Shown here one piece after another: positions 25,833 to 34,748 of a stretch of 64,000 bases of DNA. The stretch comes from Clostridiales bacterium (GTDB lineage: Bacteria; Bacillota; Clostridia; Oscillospirales; CAG-272). The DNA is taken from positions 151,478 to 215,477 of the forward strand of contig QALR01000018.1 of assembly GCA_003150035.1 (NCBI GenBank), written 5' to 3'. The notes beneath the pieces were generated by a model, which did not search any database, was not told the DNA's origin, and was given only the letters and a program-made list of their open reading frames with translations. Position 1 is the first letter of the stretch; the number at the start of each line of letters is the position of its first letter. The translations under genes and the position numbers were made by a program.

Positions 25833-26866
25833 AGCGTCACCCGGTCAGCCGACTCTGCGATCTCGCCAAGAAGATAGGCGTCCTCCCCCGCCTCACGCAA
25901 GATAGAAAGTGCCCTATCGGCATCCGCTTTCGAAACGACCACGCACATGCCGACGCCCATATTGAAGGTATTATACATATCCCGCTCCGGGATCTCGCCC
26001 GCCTTCGCAATCAGGTCGAAAATCGGCAGCACACGCACGGCACTTTTTTCAATTTTGGCGCCGAGTCCCTCCGGGATGCTGCGCGGGATATTTTCATAAA
26101 AGCCGCCGCCCGTGATATGAGAGATGCCCTTTACCGCGATTTTTTCAAGCAGAGCCAGAATCGGTTTTACGTAGATTTTCGTCGGAGTAAGCAGCGTTTC
26201 GCCAATGGATTTTCCGCCAAGCTCCGCGACGGGAGTCCGAATATCCGCTCTCTCTACGTCGAATACGCGGCGCACAAGGGAAAATCCATTGGAATGTACG
26301 CCGGAGGACGGAAGCGCCAGAATGACATCTCCCGCATGCATTGTTTTGTTATCAATGATATCCTCTTTGTTGACAGCCCCGACGGAAAAGCCCGCGAGAT
26401 CATATTCGTCCACGGGATAGAATCCAGGCATCTCGGCTGTCTCGCCGCCGATGAGGGCGCAGCCCGCCTGCACACAGCCTTCCGCCACACCGGAAACGAT
26501 AGCGGCGATTTTTTCGGGCACATTTTTTCCGCACGCGATATAATCGAGGAAGAACAGCGGACGCGCGCCGCTGCAAATGATGTCATTGACACACATGGCA
26601 ACGCAGTCGATGCCGACGGTATCATGCTTGTCCATCAGAAAGGCAAGCTTCAGCTTGGTTCCGACGCCGTCCGTGCCGCTCACCAGCACTGGATGACGGA
26701 ATTCCCCGAGATCCAGCGCAAACAATCCGCCAAAGCCGCCGATATCGGATACGACCCCCGGCGTCATCGTTTTGGCAATGTGTGCTTTCATCAGTTCGAC
26801 GGCGCGGTATCCTGCCGTAATGTCCACACCCGCGGCCGCATAGCTTTCCGATCTAGAATTCTGCAT
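25826..26866 (-). CDS. purM: Phosphoribosylformylglycinamidine cyclo-ligase
   Basis: A 346-residue AIR synthetase, step 5. Seen: [80 protein letters not shown] and [21 protein letters not shown], the conserved blocks of the PurM/AIRS fold. Length is normal. The ATG follows GGAGAG. It is followed, with a 7-bp overlap, by the FNT channel gene. Confidence 0.97.
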   Translation of the reverse strand: MQNSRSESYAAAGVDITAGYRAVELMKAHIAKTMTPGVVSDIGGFGGLFALDLGEFRHPVLVSGTDGVGTKLKLAFLMDKHDTVGIDCVAMCVNDIICSGARPLFFLDYIACGKNVPEKIAAIVSGVAEGCVQAGCALIGGETAEMPGFYPVDEYDLAGFSVGAVNKEDIIDNKTMHAGDVILALPSSGVHSNGFSLVRRVFDVERADIRTPVAELGGKSIGETLLTPTKIYVKPILALLEKIAVKGISHITGGGFYENIPRSIPEGLGAKIEKSAVRVLPIFDLIAKAGEIPERDMYNTFNMGVGMCVVVSKADADRALSILREAGEDAYLLGEIAESADRVTLC

Positions 26867-26966
26867 ATCTTCTCTCCATTCTGCCGCGATGGCGGCTTAT
26901 GTTCGTTCCCAAGGCGTTTTGATATCCGCCAATCATTTTTACATTGACAGCCGAATCTCTGCCGCG

Positions 26967-28391
26967 TTATTCCTTCCCATTCCAACAATAGGTGCACAGC
27001 TTGCAGGGCTCGAGTCCAATCGCTTTGATAATCCCGTCTAGCGACTGGAATTCGAGCGACGCAAAATGAAATTTCTCACAGATGGTCTGTCTCAGCTTTT
27101 TGCCTCTCTCGGTCGTACCGTCACTGTATTCCTCGATGTGGCGGAAGCCTTCCTCTCCCTCTAGCTCCATGATGACGCGCCTTGCAATGAGCTCCATATC
27201 GCTTGTGCCTCTGGAAAAATTGAGGTATTTGCAGCTATACATAATAGGCGGGCAGGCAGAGCGCATATGGACCGCCTTCGCGCCGTTGTCGTAGAGGAAT
27301 TCCACGGTTTCACGCAGCTGCGTACCGCGCACAATCGAGTCGTCAACAAACAGAAGGCTTTTATCCTGAATCAGTTCATGAACAGGGACAAGCTTCATTT
27401 TCGCAACCTTGTTGCGTTCCGTTTGCTTCGGTGGCATGAAGCTGCGCGGCCACGTCGGGGTATATTTGATAAACGGACGTGCAAAAGGCACCCCGCTTTC
27501 GTTTGCATAGCCAATAGCATGCGGTGTTCCGGAGTCCGGCACACCTCCCACATAATCAATGTCCTCGGCGCTGCCGGTTTCTTTGTCTCTCTGTGCCATG
27601 ATCGCGCCGTTGCGGTAGCGCATAGCTTCCACATTGACTCCCTCATAACCAGAAGTGGGATATCCATAATAGGACCACAGAAAAGCACAGATTTTCATTT
27701 CCTCCCCGGGGGCGGCAAGACGGCGGACGCCCGCGGCCGTGATTTCCACAATCTCACCCGGGCCAAGCTCTCTTTCATCCCGGTAGCCAAGCTTCCGATA
27801 GGCAAAGGACTCAAACGTAACACAATAGCCGTCATCTCCACGGCCGAGCAGCACCGGCAGGCGCCCGACTCTGTCGCGCGCCGCAATAATGGCACCGTCG
27901 TCCCGCAGAATCAAAATCGACGCCGTACCTTCGATCACGCTCTGGGCAAAGCGAATACCGTCTGCGAAATTGTCTCTTTGATTGACAAGCGCCGCGACAA
28001 GCTCCGTCGCGTTGACAATCCCGCCGGTCATCGCATTGAAGTGCCCTCCTCCATGCAGAAAAAACTTCTCTGTCAAAGCTTCGGCGTTGTTCACGGTGCC
28101 AACCATACAGACGGCATAAGTCCCAAGATTCGAGCGGATGAGAAGCGGCTGCGGATCGCTGTCGCTGATACATCCAATGGCCGAGGTTCCCTTCATTTCT
28201 TCAAAAACATGCTCAAATTTCGTCCGGAAAGGAGAATTTCCTATATTATGAATGACTCTTTGCAGTCCGATTTCCTTATCATACGCGGCAAGTCCCCCGC
28301 AACGAGTCCCGAGATGCGAATGATAATCCGTCCCGAAAAACACATCCGCAAGACATTCCCGCCTTGACGCGATTCCAAAAAATCCACCCAT
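26967..28391 (-). CDS. PurF paralogue lacking the glutaminase nucleophile
   Basis: A 474-residue protein aligned along its whole length to amidophosphoribosyltransferase. The phosphoribosyltransferase half keeps the PRPP loop LLFVDDSIVRGTQLRETVEF and cysteines at SACPPIMYSC and CKLCTYCWNG that match the Fe-S cysteine region of PurF. The N-terminal Ntn-hydrolase half is altered: it begins MGGFFGIAS, where PurF has ECGVFG, so Cys1 is missing; the RYGTTG and HNGNLVN motifs are replaced by CISDSDP and VGTVNN. Glutamine hydrolysis is therefore unlikely. It may be ammonia-dependent, a partner of true PurF, or act on another substrate. It starts 27 bp after purF. Confidence 0.85.
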   Translation of the reverse strand: MGGFFGIASRRECLADVFFGTDYHSHLGTRCGGLAAYDKEIGLQRVIHNIGNSPFRTKFEHVFEEMKGTSAIGCISDSDPQPLLIRSNLGTYAVCMVGTVNNAEALTEKFFLHGGGHFNAMTGGIVNATELVAALVNQRDNFADGIRFAQSVIEGTASILILRDDGAIIAARDRVGRLPVLLGRGDDGYCVTFESFAYRKLGYRDERELGPGEIVEITAAGVRRLAAPGEEMKICAFLWSYYGYPTSGYEGVNVEAMRYRNGAIMAQRDKETGSAEDIDYVGGVPDSGTPHAIGYANESGVPFARPFIKYTPTWPRSFMPPKQTERNKVAKMKLVPVHELIQDKSLLFVDDSIVRGTQLRETVEFLYDNGAKAVHMRSACPPIMYSCKYLNFSRGTSDMELIARRVIMELEGEEGFRHIEEYSDGTTERGKKLRQTICEKFHFASLEFQSLDGIIKAIGLEPCKLCTYCWNGKE

Positions 28392-28418
28392 TCTTTCTGT
28401 TCCTGCTTTCGTTTATTT

Positions 28419-29867
28419 TCATGCCTCAGCTTTATGTGCATGGCCCGCCGAGATTTTCCCTTCAAATCGATCTTTTTCCGTATGAGACGGAATATCGGTC
28501 GGATAGACGCCATCAAAGCATGCGGTGCAGTATTCCTCACCATAGATGCCCTTTGCGATTTTTTTCGCGCTTTCCACACTCAAAAAGCCAAGAGAATCGA
28601 CGCCGATAATTTCTGCAATCTGCCCCACCGTGTGATGGCAGGCAATCAGATTTTCGCGGGAATCAATATCCGTTCCGTAATAACAGGGGTTGAGAAACGG
28701 CGGTGCGGAAACGCGCATGTGGATTTCCGCGGCGCCCGCCTCACGAAGCAGCTTCACAATCCGGGCGCTCGTCGTTCCACGCACAATGGAGTCATCGATC
28801 ATGACAATTCGCTTGCCGCGTACGGTATCCGCAATCGGATTGAGCTTGATGCGGACCTTATCCTCACGGCTCTGCTGCCCGGGTGCGATGAAGGTGCGTC
28901 CAATATATTTATTTTTGATAAAACCGATCCCATAGGGAATGCCGGACGCCCTCGAAAATCCAAGCGCCGCATCCAGACCGGAATCCGGCACGCCGATAAC
29001 GACGTCCGCAAGCGCCGGGTGCTCTTTCGCAAGAAATTCTCCGGCCCGTATGCGGGCGGCATGAACCGAGCAGCCGTCGATTGCCGAGTCCGGACGGGCA
29101 AAATAAATGTATTCAAAAACACAGAGCGCTTTTTTCGCTTTGCCGCAGTGCGTGCGGATGCTGCGTACGCCGCCTTTTTCAAATACCAGAATCTCTCCCG
29201 GCTCCACGTCGCGTATCAGCGCCGCGCCGACGGAATCGAGCGCGCAGCTCTCCGACGCAACGACATAGCGCCCGTCCTCGGTACGGCCGTAGCAAAGCGG
29301 ACGAAAGCCGTGCGCGTCTCTCACGGCAATCAGCTTGGACGGGGACATCACGATGAGGGAGTAGGCGCCGTGAAGCCTTGACATAGCGCGCTCCACCGCT
29401 TCCTCAATCGAGGGTGCCAAAAGACGTTCTTTGGTGATAAGATAAGAGATCACCTCTGTATCGCTTGTCGTATGAAAAATCGAACCCTCAAGCTCTAGCT
29501 CCGCACGCAGCTCGTAGGAATTGACAAGATTTCCGTTATGCGCAAGCGCCATGCGCCCCTTGATATGATTGACCACGATCGGTTGGGCATTGTTCCGGTC
29601 GTTCGCTCCCGTCGTTCCGTATCGCACATGCCCGACCGCCATATTGCCTTTTCCAAGACCTTCCAAAATCTCAGGTGTAAACACATCATTCACAAGCCCG
29701 ATATCTTTATATGTATGAAAAACGCCGTCATCGTTGACTACGATGCCGCAGCTCTCCTGTCCTCTGTGTTGGAGAGCAAACAGTCCGTAATACGTCATAT
29801 GGGCAACATCGTAAGCGTCCTCACAGAAAACGCCGAAAACACCGCATTCCTCTCGGATTTCACGCAT
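28419..29867 (-). CDS. purF: Amidophosphoribosyltransferase
   Basis: A 482-residue enzyme making phosphoribosylamine from PRPP and glutamine, the committed step. After a short propeptide (MREIREE) comes the mature N-terminal cysteine in CGVFGVF. The glutaminase site is intact (VGHVRYGTTGAND, ALAHNGNLVNSYELR, SDTEVISYLI). The PRPP loop reads RIVMIDDSIVRGTTSARIVK, and Fe-S cysteines lie at NPCYYG and YCTACFDG, as in the oxygen-sensitive Bacillus-type enzyme. The ATG follows AAAGGAAG. It is immediately followed by its cysteine-less paralogue. Confidence 0.97.
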   Translation of the reverse strand: MREIREECGVFGVFCEDAYDVAHMTYYGLFALQHRGQESCGIVVNDDGVFHTYKDIGLVNDVFTPEILEGLGKGNMAVGHVRYGTTGANDRNNAQPIVVNHIKGRMALAHNGNLVNSYELRAELELEGSIFHTTSDTEVISYLITKERLLAPSIEEAVERAMSRLHGAYSLIVMSPSKLIAVRDAHGFRPLCYGRTEDGRYVVASESCALDSVGAALIRDVEPGEILVFEKGGVRSIRTHCGKAKKALCVFEYIYFARPDSAIDGCSVHAARIRAGEFLAKEHPALADVVIGVPDSGLDAALGFSRASGIPYGIGFIKNKYIGRTFIAPGQQSREDKVRIKLNPIADTVRGKRIVMIDDSIVRGTTSARIVKLLREAGAAEIHMRVSAPPFLNPCYYGTDIDSRENLIACHHTVGQIAEIIGVDSLGFLSVESAKKIAKGIYGEEYCTACFDGVYPTDIPSHTEKDRFEGKISAGHAHKAEA

Positions 29868-29905
29868 GGTATCGCTTCCTTTCAGGGAAAATTCCGGAAC
29901 AAGAT

Positions 29906-30616
29906 TTATTGCAGCCCGACCCGGCGCATCATTTCCTGATAGGCGTCCTCGACTCCGCCAAGATCCCGGCGGAAACGGTCTTTATCTAGCTTTTCATTGG
30001 TTTTTGCATCCCAGAAACGGCAGGTATCGGGGGAAATCTCATCCGCTAGCACAATTCCTCCATCCGGAAGTCTGCCAAACTCTAGCTTAAAATCAACAAG
30101 CTTCACGCCAAGCCCCGCAAAATATTCTTTCAGAACACGGTTGACAGTAAACGCCATTTGCTGGATGATCTCGATTTCCTCACGGGTCGCAAGCTTCAGG
30201 GCAATAGCGTGATAGCTGTTGATGAGTGGATCGTGCAGCTCGTCGTTTTTATAAGAAAATTCAATGGTCGGTTCATCAAACACGATTCCCTCCTCCACGC
30301 CGTAACGCTTGGCAAAGGAACCCGCAGAAATATTTCGGATGATGACCTCAAGCGGCACGATCGCGACCTTTTTCACAACCGTTTCTCTGTCGGAAAGCTC
30401 TTTTACAAAATGCGTCGCAACGCCATGGCGCTCCAGAAGCTGCATAAGAAGGTTGGACATCCGATTGTTGACGACGCCTTTGCCGGAAATCGTTCCTTTT
30501 TTCGTGCCGTCAAATGCTGTTGCGTCATCCTTGTACGAAACAATGACAAGCGAGGGATCGTCCGTCGCATACACCTTTTTTGCCTTTCCCTCGTAAAGCT
30601 GTTCTCTCTTTTCCAT
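29906..30616 (-). CDS. purC: SAICAR synthetase
   Basis: A 236-residue phosphoribosylaminoimidazole-succinocarboxamide synthase. Seen: [46 protein letters not shown] (written as adjoining pieces), [15 protein letters not shown] and [15 protein letters not shown], the family signatures. The ATG at 30616 with AGGAGC upstream is the right start; a much longer open frame runs upstream but reads purE in the wrong frame. It lies 40 bp after purE. Confidence 0.97.
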   Translation of the reverse strand: MEKREQLYEGKAKKVYATDDPSLVIVSYKDDATAFDGTKKGTISGKGVVNNRMSNLLMQLLERHGVATHFVKELSDRETVVKKVAIVPLEVIIRNISAGSFAKRYGVEEGIVFDEPTIEFSYKNDELHDPLINSYHAIALKLATREEIEIIQQMAFTVNRVLKEYFAGLGVKLVDFKLEFGRLPDGGIVLADEISPDTCRFWDAKTNEKLDKDRFRRDLGGVEDAYQEMMRRVGLQ

Positions 30617-30656
30617 ATCGTTTGCTCCTATCCGCCGCCATGCGGCAGTTTTTTTA

Positions 30657-31151
30657 TTAAGAATTATAGGTTTCCTCAATCGCCTTATTTTTTGCAAGCA
30701 CCTTAGCCGTGCCCTCCGCGCGTGCCGCCGCAAGCTTATCGGCAAGCGCCGCATCCTGGACGGCAAGAATCTCGATACAGAGAAGCGCGGCATTGGCGGC
30801 TCCGTCAACGGCAACCGTCGCCACCGGGATTCCCGACGGCATCTGCACCGTGGAAAGAAGAGCGTCCATGCCATCCAAGACTGCCGATTTGACCGGTACT
30901 CCCACAACAGGGAGCGTAGTATTCGCGGCAAGCGCCCCGGCAAGATGCGCCGCCATGCCGGCAAGCGCAATGATGGCTCCAAAACCGTTTTTCCGCGCGT
31001 CCTCGGCAAATGCCTTCGCTTCGTCCGGCGTTCTGTGCGCAGAAAAAACATGCACCTCAAACGGCACGCCATAAGACCGCAGCGTGCTGATTGCTTTTTC
31101 CGCCACCGGAAGGTCACTGTCACTGCCCATGATTACCGCAATTTTTTTCAT
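30657..31151 (-). CDS. purE: 5-(carboxyamino)imidazole ribonucleotide mutase / AIR carboxylase
   Basis: A 164-residue PurE, first gene of the operon. Seen: [30 protein letters not shown] and [26 protein letters not shown]. No purK is found in the operon, so this PurE either works with a PurK encoded elsewhere or carboxylates AIR directly. The ATG follows GGAGTG, 46 bp after the riboswitch terminator. Confidence 0.96.
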   Translation of the reverse strand: MKKIAVIMGSDSDLPVAEKAISTLRSYGVPFEVHVFSAHRTPDEAKAFAEDARKNGFGAIIALAGMAAHLAGALAANTTLPVVGVPVKSAVLDGMDALLSTVQMPSGIPVATVAVDGAANAALLCIEILAVQDAALADKLAAARAEGTAKVLAKNKAIEETYNS

Positions 31152-31196
31152 TGGTATTCACTCCGTTCTGCCATGATTCAGCAAAAGATTTCCCCT

Positions 31197-31241
31197 CAAA
31201 AACAAAATGGGCAGTCCTATCCTCTTCGATAGGATCGCCCA
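31197..31241 (-). terminator. Riboswitch-controlled terminator before purE
   Basis: On the minus strand TGGGC, a 3-nt bulge and CCTATC pair with GATAGG, 3 nt and GCCCA (31241-31208), followed by TTTTGTTTTT. The 5' side of the stem uses the CUGGGC of the ZTP aptamer, so ligand binding and termination are mutually exclusive. Confidence 0.8.
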
Positions 31242-31312
31242 GACGGTCGGCCGGATTCTTATCCCCGTTCCCCTGTGGTGCTCCACATTCCGTCGGTTGC
31301 GGGAAATCCTGA
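31237..31312 (-). ncRNA. ZTP (pfl motif) riboswitch
   Basis: The minus-strand RNA reads GACGGAAUGUGGAGCACCACAGGGG in the first subdomain and GGCCGACCGUCUGGGC in the second (read in separate pieces), matching the ZTP/ZMP aptamer: the G-U-G-G hairpin, and the CCGNCUGGGC block that forms the ligand-binding pseudoknot. GGAUU/AAUCC and UCCCG/CGGGGA form the enclosing stems, GACGG pairs with CCGUC. ZTP and ZMP rise when 10-formyl-THF is short, because AICAR transformylase stalls. Both 10-formyl-THF steps, plus a formate channel, lie in this operon. The overlap with the terminator indicates an ON switch. Confidence 0.88.
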
Positions 31313-31324
31313 AATTACGACACT

Positions 31325-31353
31325 ATTATATCTTTTTTTAACATTGTTGTCAA
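31325..31353 (-). promoter_or_regulatory. Proximal promoter of the purine operon
   Basis: Perfect consensus on the minus strand: TTGACA (31353-31348), 17-bp spacer, TATAAT (31330-31325). Transcription should start near 31318, just before the riboswitch. Confidence 0.88.
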
Positions 31354-31401
31354 GTATGAGTTTGACGATAATTCCGGATTTTTTTACGGATATTCTGACA
31401 G

Positions 31402-31430
31402 ATTATACAAGAAATACGTACTACAGTCAA
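31402..31430 (-). promoter_or_regulatory. Distal promoter of the purine operon
   Basis: TTGACT (31430-31425), 17-bp spacer, TATAAT (31407-31402) on the minus strand, overlapping the stop of the methyltransferase gene and lying 77 bp upstream of the proximal promoter. Confidence 0.7.
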
Positions 31431-32188
31431 AGCGCAGGCTTTACCGACCTTGTTGCCCAAAAGGTAGGAATATTCAACCGATGGAGCAGCCCTTTGCCAT
31501 TTGTATCTCCATACAAAGCCGTCAGGCAAAAGCCGGCGGCGATCTGTCCGCCAATTTGTTCCTCAATAGTGTGAGAAAATTGGATGCCGTCGTCGCGCGC
31601 GAGAGAGGCGTCATAAATTTCTTTATCCTTCAAAGGATTGAACGGAAGCGGGAAGCAGAGCGTTTCCGTCTCCTCGTCCCAAGCGTAATTGATACCGTTG
31701 TCTAGCCCGGAAAGCAAAATACCCCCCTTTTTCAGCACCCGAAAGCACTCTTTCCAAACCGGCATGACGTCCTCGATATAACAGTTGGAAACCGGGTGAA
31801 AGATCAAATCAAAATACGCATCCTCAAACGGAAACGGTTTTGTCATATCCGCCCTTACGAGGCGGACCGCATAATGCTCGCGCGCCGCAACCATTCTTTC
31901 ATTCTCTAATTGGCGCTCGGAATAGTCTAGCACGGTGCAGTCGGCGCCGAGCGCCGCAAAAACCGGAATCTGCTGTCCGCCGCCGGAAGCAAGCCCCAGA
32001 ATTTTCGCGCCCGGCATCCGACAGAACCATTCGTGCGGAACAGGCTTTGTCGGCGTCAAAAGCACCTGCCAATTTCCCCTTTGCGCCTGCGTATAAGTGG
32101 CGTGAGAGACTGGCCTGCTCCACTCCCAACCCTCGGCAACCCAACGGTCGATCGTTTCGGCATTGATATCGGTATAGGAGCGTTCCAT
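31427..32188 (-). CDS. Class I SAM-dependent methyltransferase
   Basis: A 253-residue soluble protein. The SAM-binding motif I is KILGLASGGGQQIPVFAALG, followed by an acidic motif II TVLDYSE, motif III ADMTKPFPFEDAYFDLIFHP and a post-core strand FRVLKKGGILLSG. It belongs to the Methyltransf_11/25 type; the substrate is unknown. The ATG follows AAGGAGG. It lies after the ABC permease gene on the same strand (80-bp gap), so it may be a distal gene of that unit. No terminator separates it from the purine promoter region. Confidence 0.85.
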   Translation of the reverse strand: MERSYTDINAETIDRWVAEGWEWSRPVSHATYTQAQRGNWQVLLTPTKPVPHEWFCRMPGAKILGLASGGGQQIPVFAALGADCTVLDYSERQLENERMVAAREHYAVRLVRADMTKPFPFEDAYFDLIFHPVSNCYIEDVMPVWKECFRVLKKGGILLSGLDNGINYAWDEETETLCFPLPFNPLKDKEIYDASLARDDGIQFSHTIEEQIGGQIAAGFCLTALYGDTNGKGLLHRLNIPTFWATRSVKPAL

Positions 32189-32268
32189 ATCGTCCTCCTT
32201 GTTATGATAAGGTTATCCTAGAATTCCGTATAGGAATAACGGAGAGTCTGCCATCCCGGCATCGGTTA

Positions 32269-33840
32269 TCACGAGCGGAGCCGAAAGGTTTTGGGCGCTA
32301 GCTTATAGACAAGGATACAGGCAGCGGCGCCGTACAGCACGCAAAAGGCAATGCAAAGCATGCCGAAAAGCAGAATTTCCATACGCAGCCGCATCAAAAG
32401 AAAGCAAGCAAGATAGGTGACGGAAAGCACAATCTGATAGGTGCCGCTTTTCATTTCTGTCCCCGCATTGTACGGTTGAAGCAAATAGTAAATCGTCAAA
32501 TAATGAACGGAGAAAAACATGCTCATGCAGAGGATAGAGACAACAAGCATCGCGTAGTCAAGCGAATGATCCGTCCCGCCCGACGCCCAAAGCAGCAGAG
32601 CAAGTCCCCCGCCGATGACAGCCGCCGGCACAAGATTGATTTTTATGATCTCCCGCAGGCGAATAGAAAAAAGCTTAAGGACCATTTTCGGTTGTTTATA
32701 AAAAGAATAGGTCAAAAGGCTGTGATCGCAGTTCATGAACAGCGCCTTGGTAAAGACAGTCCCGCGGTTGATGGCATACATGATAAAAACAAAATAGGGC
32801 AGGAAAGTCATTAAAATCTCATTGATTTCCGTCTTTTTTTCCGGCTCAAAAAAGAAGGCCAAACAGATAAGCAAGAACAGCGCCAGACATACCGCGGCGA
32901 TTCGCAGCGAAGACTTCCACAAAATTTTCCGATGGCGCCTGATAAAAAGCTCGTTGAGATATTCGAAGCCCTTTTTCCGGCTTGTGATGGCGGCGTCGGC
33001 AGAGATGATGTTCTCAGCCGCTTTTTTGTTGGCAGCACGGGCCGTATCCATCTGCGAAAAAAGCTGCGACAGGATTTTCTGATACATCGGCCGGTAATCA
33101 GAGAAATGAAGAATTTTACAAATCGAAACGGCGCCGGTTATGGCAGCGGCAACAAAAATACCAACGCTCACGGCAAAAGGGACGGTGACGCCGAACGCCG
33201 GCAAAACATAGGCCGCCGCAAGCAAAAGCCCGGCGCCAATCCGTATCCATTTTCCAAACCGGTTTTTATTGTAGGCTGTACCTCTTTTTTCATAATCCCA
33301 AAGATAGCCAGCGGCAACAGTAAGCTTCATCCCGGCAACGGAAAACGGAAGCAACAGGCAAAGCGGGAGCGGAACCGAAAAGAGTCCCCCGAAAAGAAGC
33401 GTACACGGCAAAAAGCCTATCATGACCTTTAGGATGGTATAGCCATAATCGACAAGCGCAAACTCTTTTGCGTTCATACGCATCAGAATCAGCGCATAAT
33501 ATTTGTCCCGCGTAGGATTAAACAGGCCGGTATTGAGAAACGCGCCGATTATGGTCAAGAACAAAAAGATATGCAGGAAAACCCTATCCGGCGGCATCGC
33601 TTCATAAAGTGCCCCGATTCCGCAGACCATGGTAGCAAAATAAAGGAATTTCCACAAAAACATGGAAACAACTTCCCAAAGAACGGAGACGGCATTCGCA
33701 AAGATTTTCAATCCGCGCACTCGGTAAAGGGATTCCGGCAGCAGCTTTTTGACAAGCGGGATCTGCTTTAAGGAATACAAAATGCCGTTCACCCGATAGG
33801 TATTCTTCAGCGAAAAAGCAATGCGAAACGTTTTAATCAT
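32269..33840 (-). CDS. ABC transporter permease-like membrane protein
   Basis: A 523-residue protein with many hydrophobic segments, for example FLWKFLYFATMVCGIGALYE, GLLLAAAYVLPAFGVTVPF, IAAVCLALFLLICLAFFF and a cluster at the C terminus. It overlaps the ATPase gene by 8 bp, so the two form an ABC exporter or lantibiotic-type/ABC-2-type transporter. No solute-binding protein is nearby, arguing for export. Family-level assignment is not possible by eye; the substrate is unknown. Confidence 0.7.
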   Translation of the reverse strand: MIKTFRIAFSLKNTYRVNGILYSLKQIPLVKKLLPESLYRVRGLKIFANAVSVLWEVVSMFLWKFLYFATMVCGIGALYEAMPPDRVFLHIFLFLTIIGAFLNTGLFNPTRDKYYALILMRMNAKEFALVDYGYTILKVMIGFLPCTLLFGGLFSVPLPLCLLLPFSVAGMKLTVAAGYLWDYEKRGTAYNKNRFGKWIRIGAGLLLAAAYVLPAFGVTVPFAVSVGIFVAAAITGAVSICKILHFSDYRPMYQKILSQLFSQMDTARAANKKAAENIISADAAITSRKKGFEYLNELFIRRHRKILWKSSLRIAAVCLALFLLICLAFFFEPEKKTEINEILMTFLPYFVFIMYAINRGTVFTKALFMNCDHSLLTYSFYKQPKMVLKLFSIRLREIIKINLVPAAVIGGGLALLLWASGGTDHSLDYAMLVVSILCMSMFFSVHYLTIYYLLQPYNAGTEMKSGTYQIVLSVTYLACFLLMRLRMEILLFGMLCIAFCVLYGAAACILVYKLAPKTFRLRS

Positions 33841-34540
33841 TCTCTTCCTCCCGCAAAGCCGCGATGATTTTCTGCCGGAACGTCTCGCTGTCTAAATTCG
33901 CTTTGTCTACCTCCTCTAACCTCCCGCCGGAGAGCAATACGATTTCATCGCATAAATCCAAAGCAAGATCTAACAAATGTGTGGAGAAAATCGTAATTCG
34001 GTCCTTCTTTAAAGAGCGGAGAAGCTGTTTCATCTCCTCTGCCACCACCACATCCAGTGAAGTCAGCGGTTCATCGAGAAGAAGAAGCGCTGGCTCGGCG
34101 ATGATGTTCACAAGCATCTGCATTTTATTTTTCATGCCGTGTGAATAATCCTTGAGCAGCTTGTCGCGATCCTGCGGCGCAAGACTTATCTCATCCAAAT
34201 ATTCATCGATAGTCTTTGGATGCTTCACCGTTTCCTCATTGATATCCAAGAAAAATCTCAAAAATTCCCGCCCGGTAAGAAACTCCGGCACCGCAGGCGT
34301 GGAAAGGACATAGCCGATGTCCTCGGCGCGCACTTCGCGCCGGACGCCGTCTGCTTCAAAGTAAAAAGCCCCGCCGTCCGTCTTGATATCCCGGTTCAAG
34401 CAGTTAAAAAGCGTCGTTTTGCCCGCGCCGTTCCGTCCCAGAAGCCCGTAAATCTTTCCGCTGTCAAAAGCAAAGCTGATGTCCCGCAGCACTTCCTTTT
34501 TCTCGTAATGCTTTTCCAAATGTTCAATGACAAATCTCAT
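33833..34540 (-). CDS. ABC transporter ATP-binding protein
   Basis: A 235-residue nucleotide-binding subunit. Walker A is YGLLGRNGAGKTTLFNC, the signature is the diverged KDYSHGMKNKMQ, Walker B is PALLLLDEPLTSLDVV and the switch histidine is IFSTHLLD. The signature reads YSHGM rather than LSGGQ, as in many ABC-2-type drug or bacteriocin exporters. The ATG at 34540 begins the conserved N-terminal strand; only a distant AAAGG lies upstream. Longer in-frame starts extend through the promoter and are rejected. It is translationally coupled to the permease. Confidence 0.9.
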   Translation of the reverse strand: MRFVIEHLEKHYEKKEVLRDISFAFDSGKIYGLLGRNGAGKTTLFNCLNRDIKTDGGAFYFEADGVRREVRAEDIGYVLSTPAVPEFLTGREFLRFFLDINEETVKHPKTIDEYLDEISLAPQDRDKLLKDYSHGMKNKMQMLVNIIAEPALLLLDEPLTSLDVVVAEEMKQLLRSLKKDRITIFSTHLLDLALDLCDEIVLLSGGRLEEVDKANLDSETFRQKIIAALREEEND

Positions 34541-34580
34541 AGATACAAGCAGCCTTTCGAAAATCCAAGATAGCCGCTTC

Positions 34581-34609
34581 ATTGTATCATATAAAACGCT
34601 ATTTTTCAA
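34581..34609 (-). promoter_or_regulatory. Promoter for the ABC transporter pair
   Basis: TTGAAA (34609-34604), 17-bp spacer, TACAAT (34586-34581) on the minus strand. Confidence 0.75.
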
Positions 34610-34655
34610 GGACATGAAAAAACAATATCGGAAAACGGCAAAATCCGAATTCCTT

Positions 34656-34687
34656 TCAAAAAAAGGAAACCGCCACGGAAGCGGTTT
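34656..34687 (-). terminator. Terminator after the first flavodoxin-like gene
   Basis: Minus-strand AAACCGC (34687-34681) and GCGGTTT (34673-34667) form a 7-bp stem with a TTCCGTG loop, followed by CCTTTTTTT. Confidence 0.75.
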
Positions 34688-34748
34688 GTTCCCTACAATA
34701 TTTGTGGATAAAATCGGAGAGCCATGGCCGTATGAGAGGCCTGATTCG

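Noticed and set aside
30617..31123. A 405-residue open frame that would extend purC upstream.
   Set aside because: The extension reads purE in a shifted frame, is Arg-rich nonsense, and purC has a good ATG with AGGAGC at 30616.
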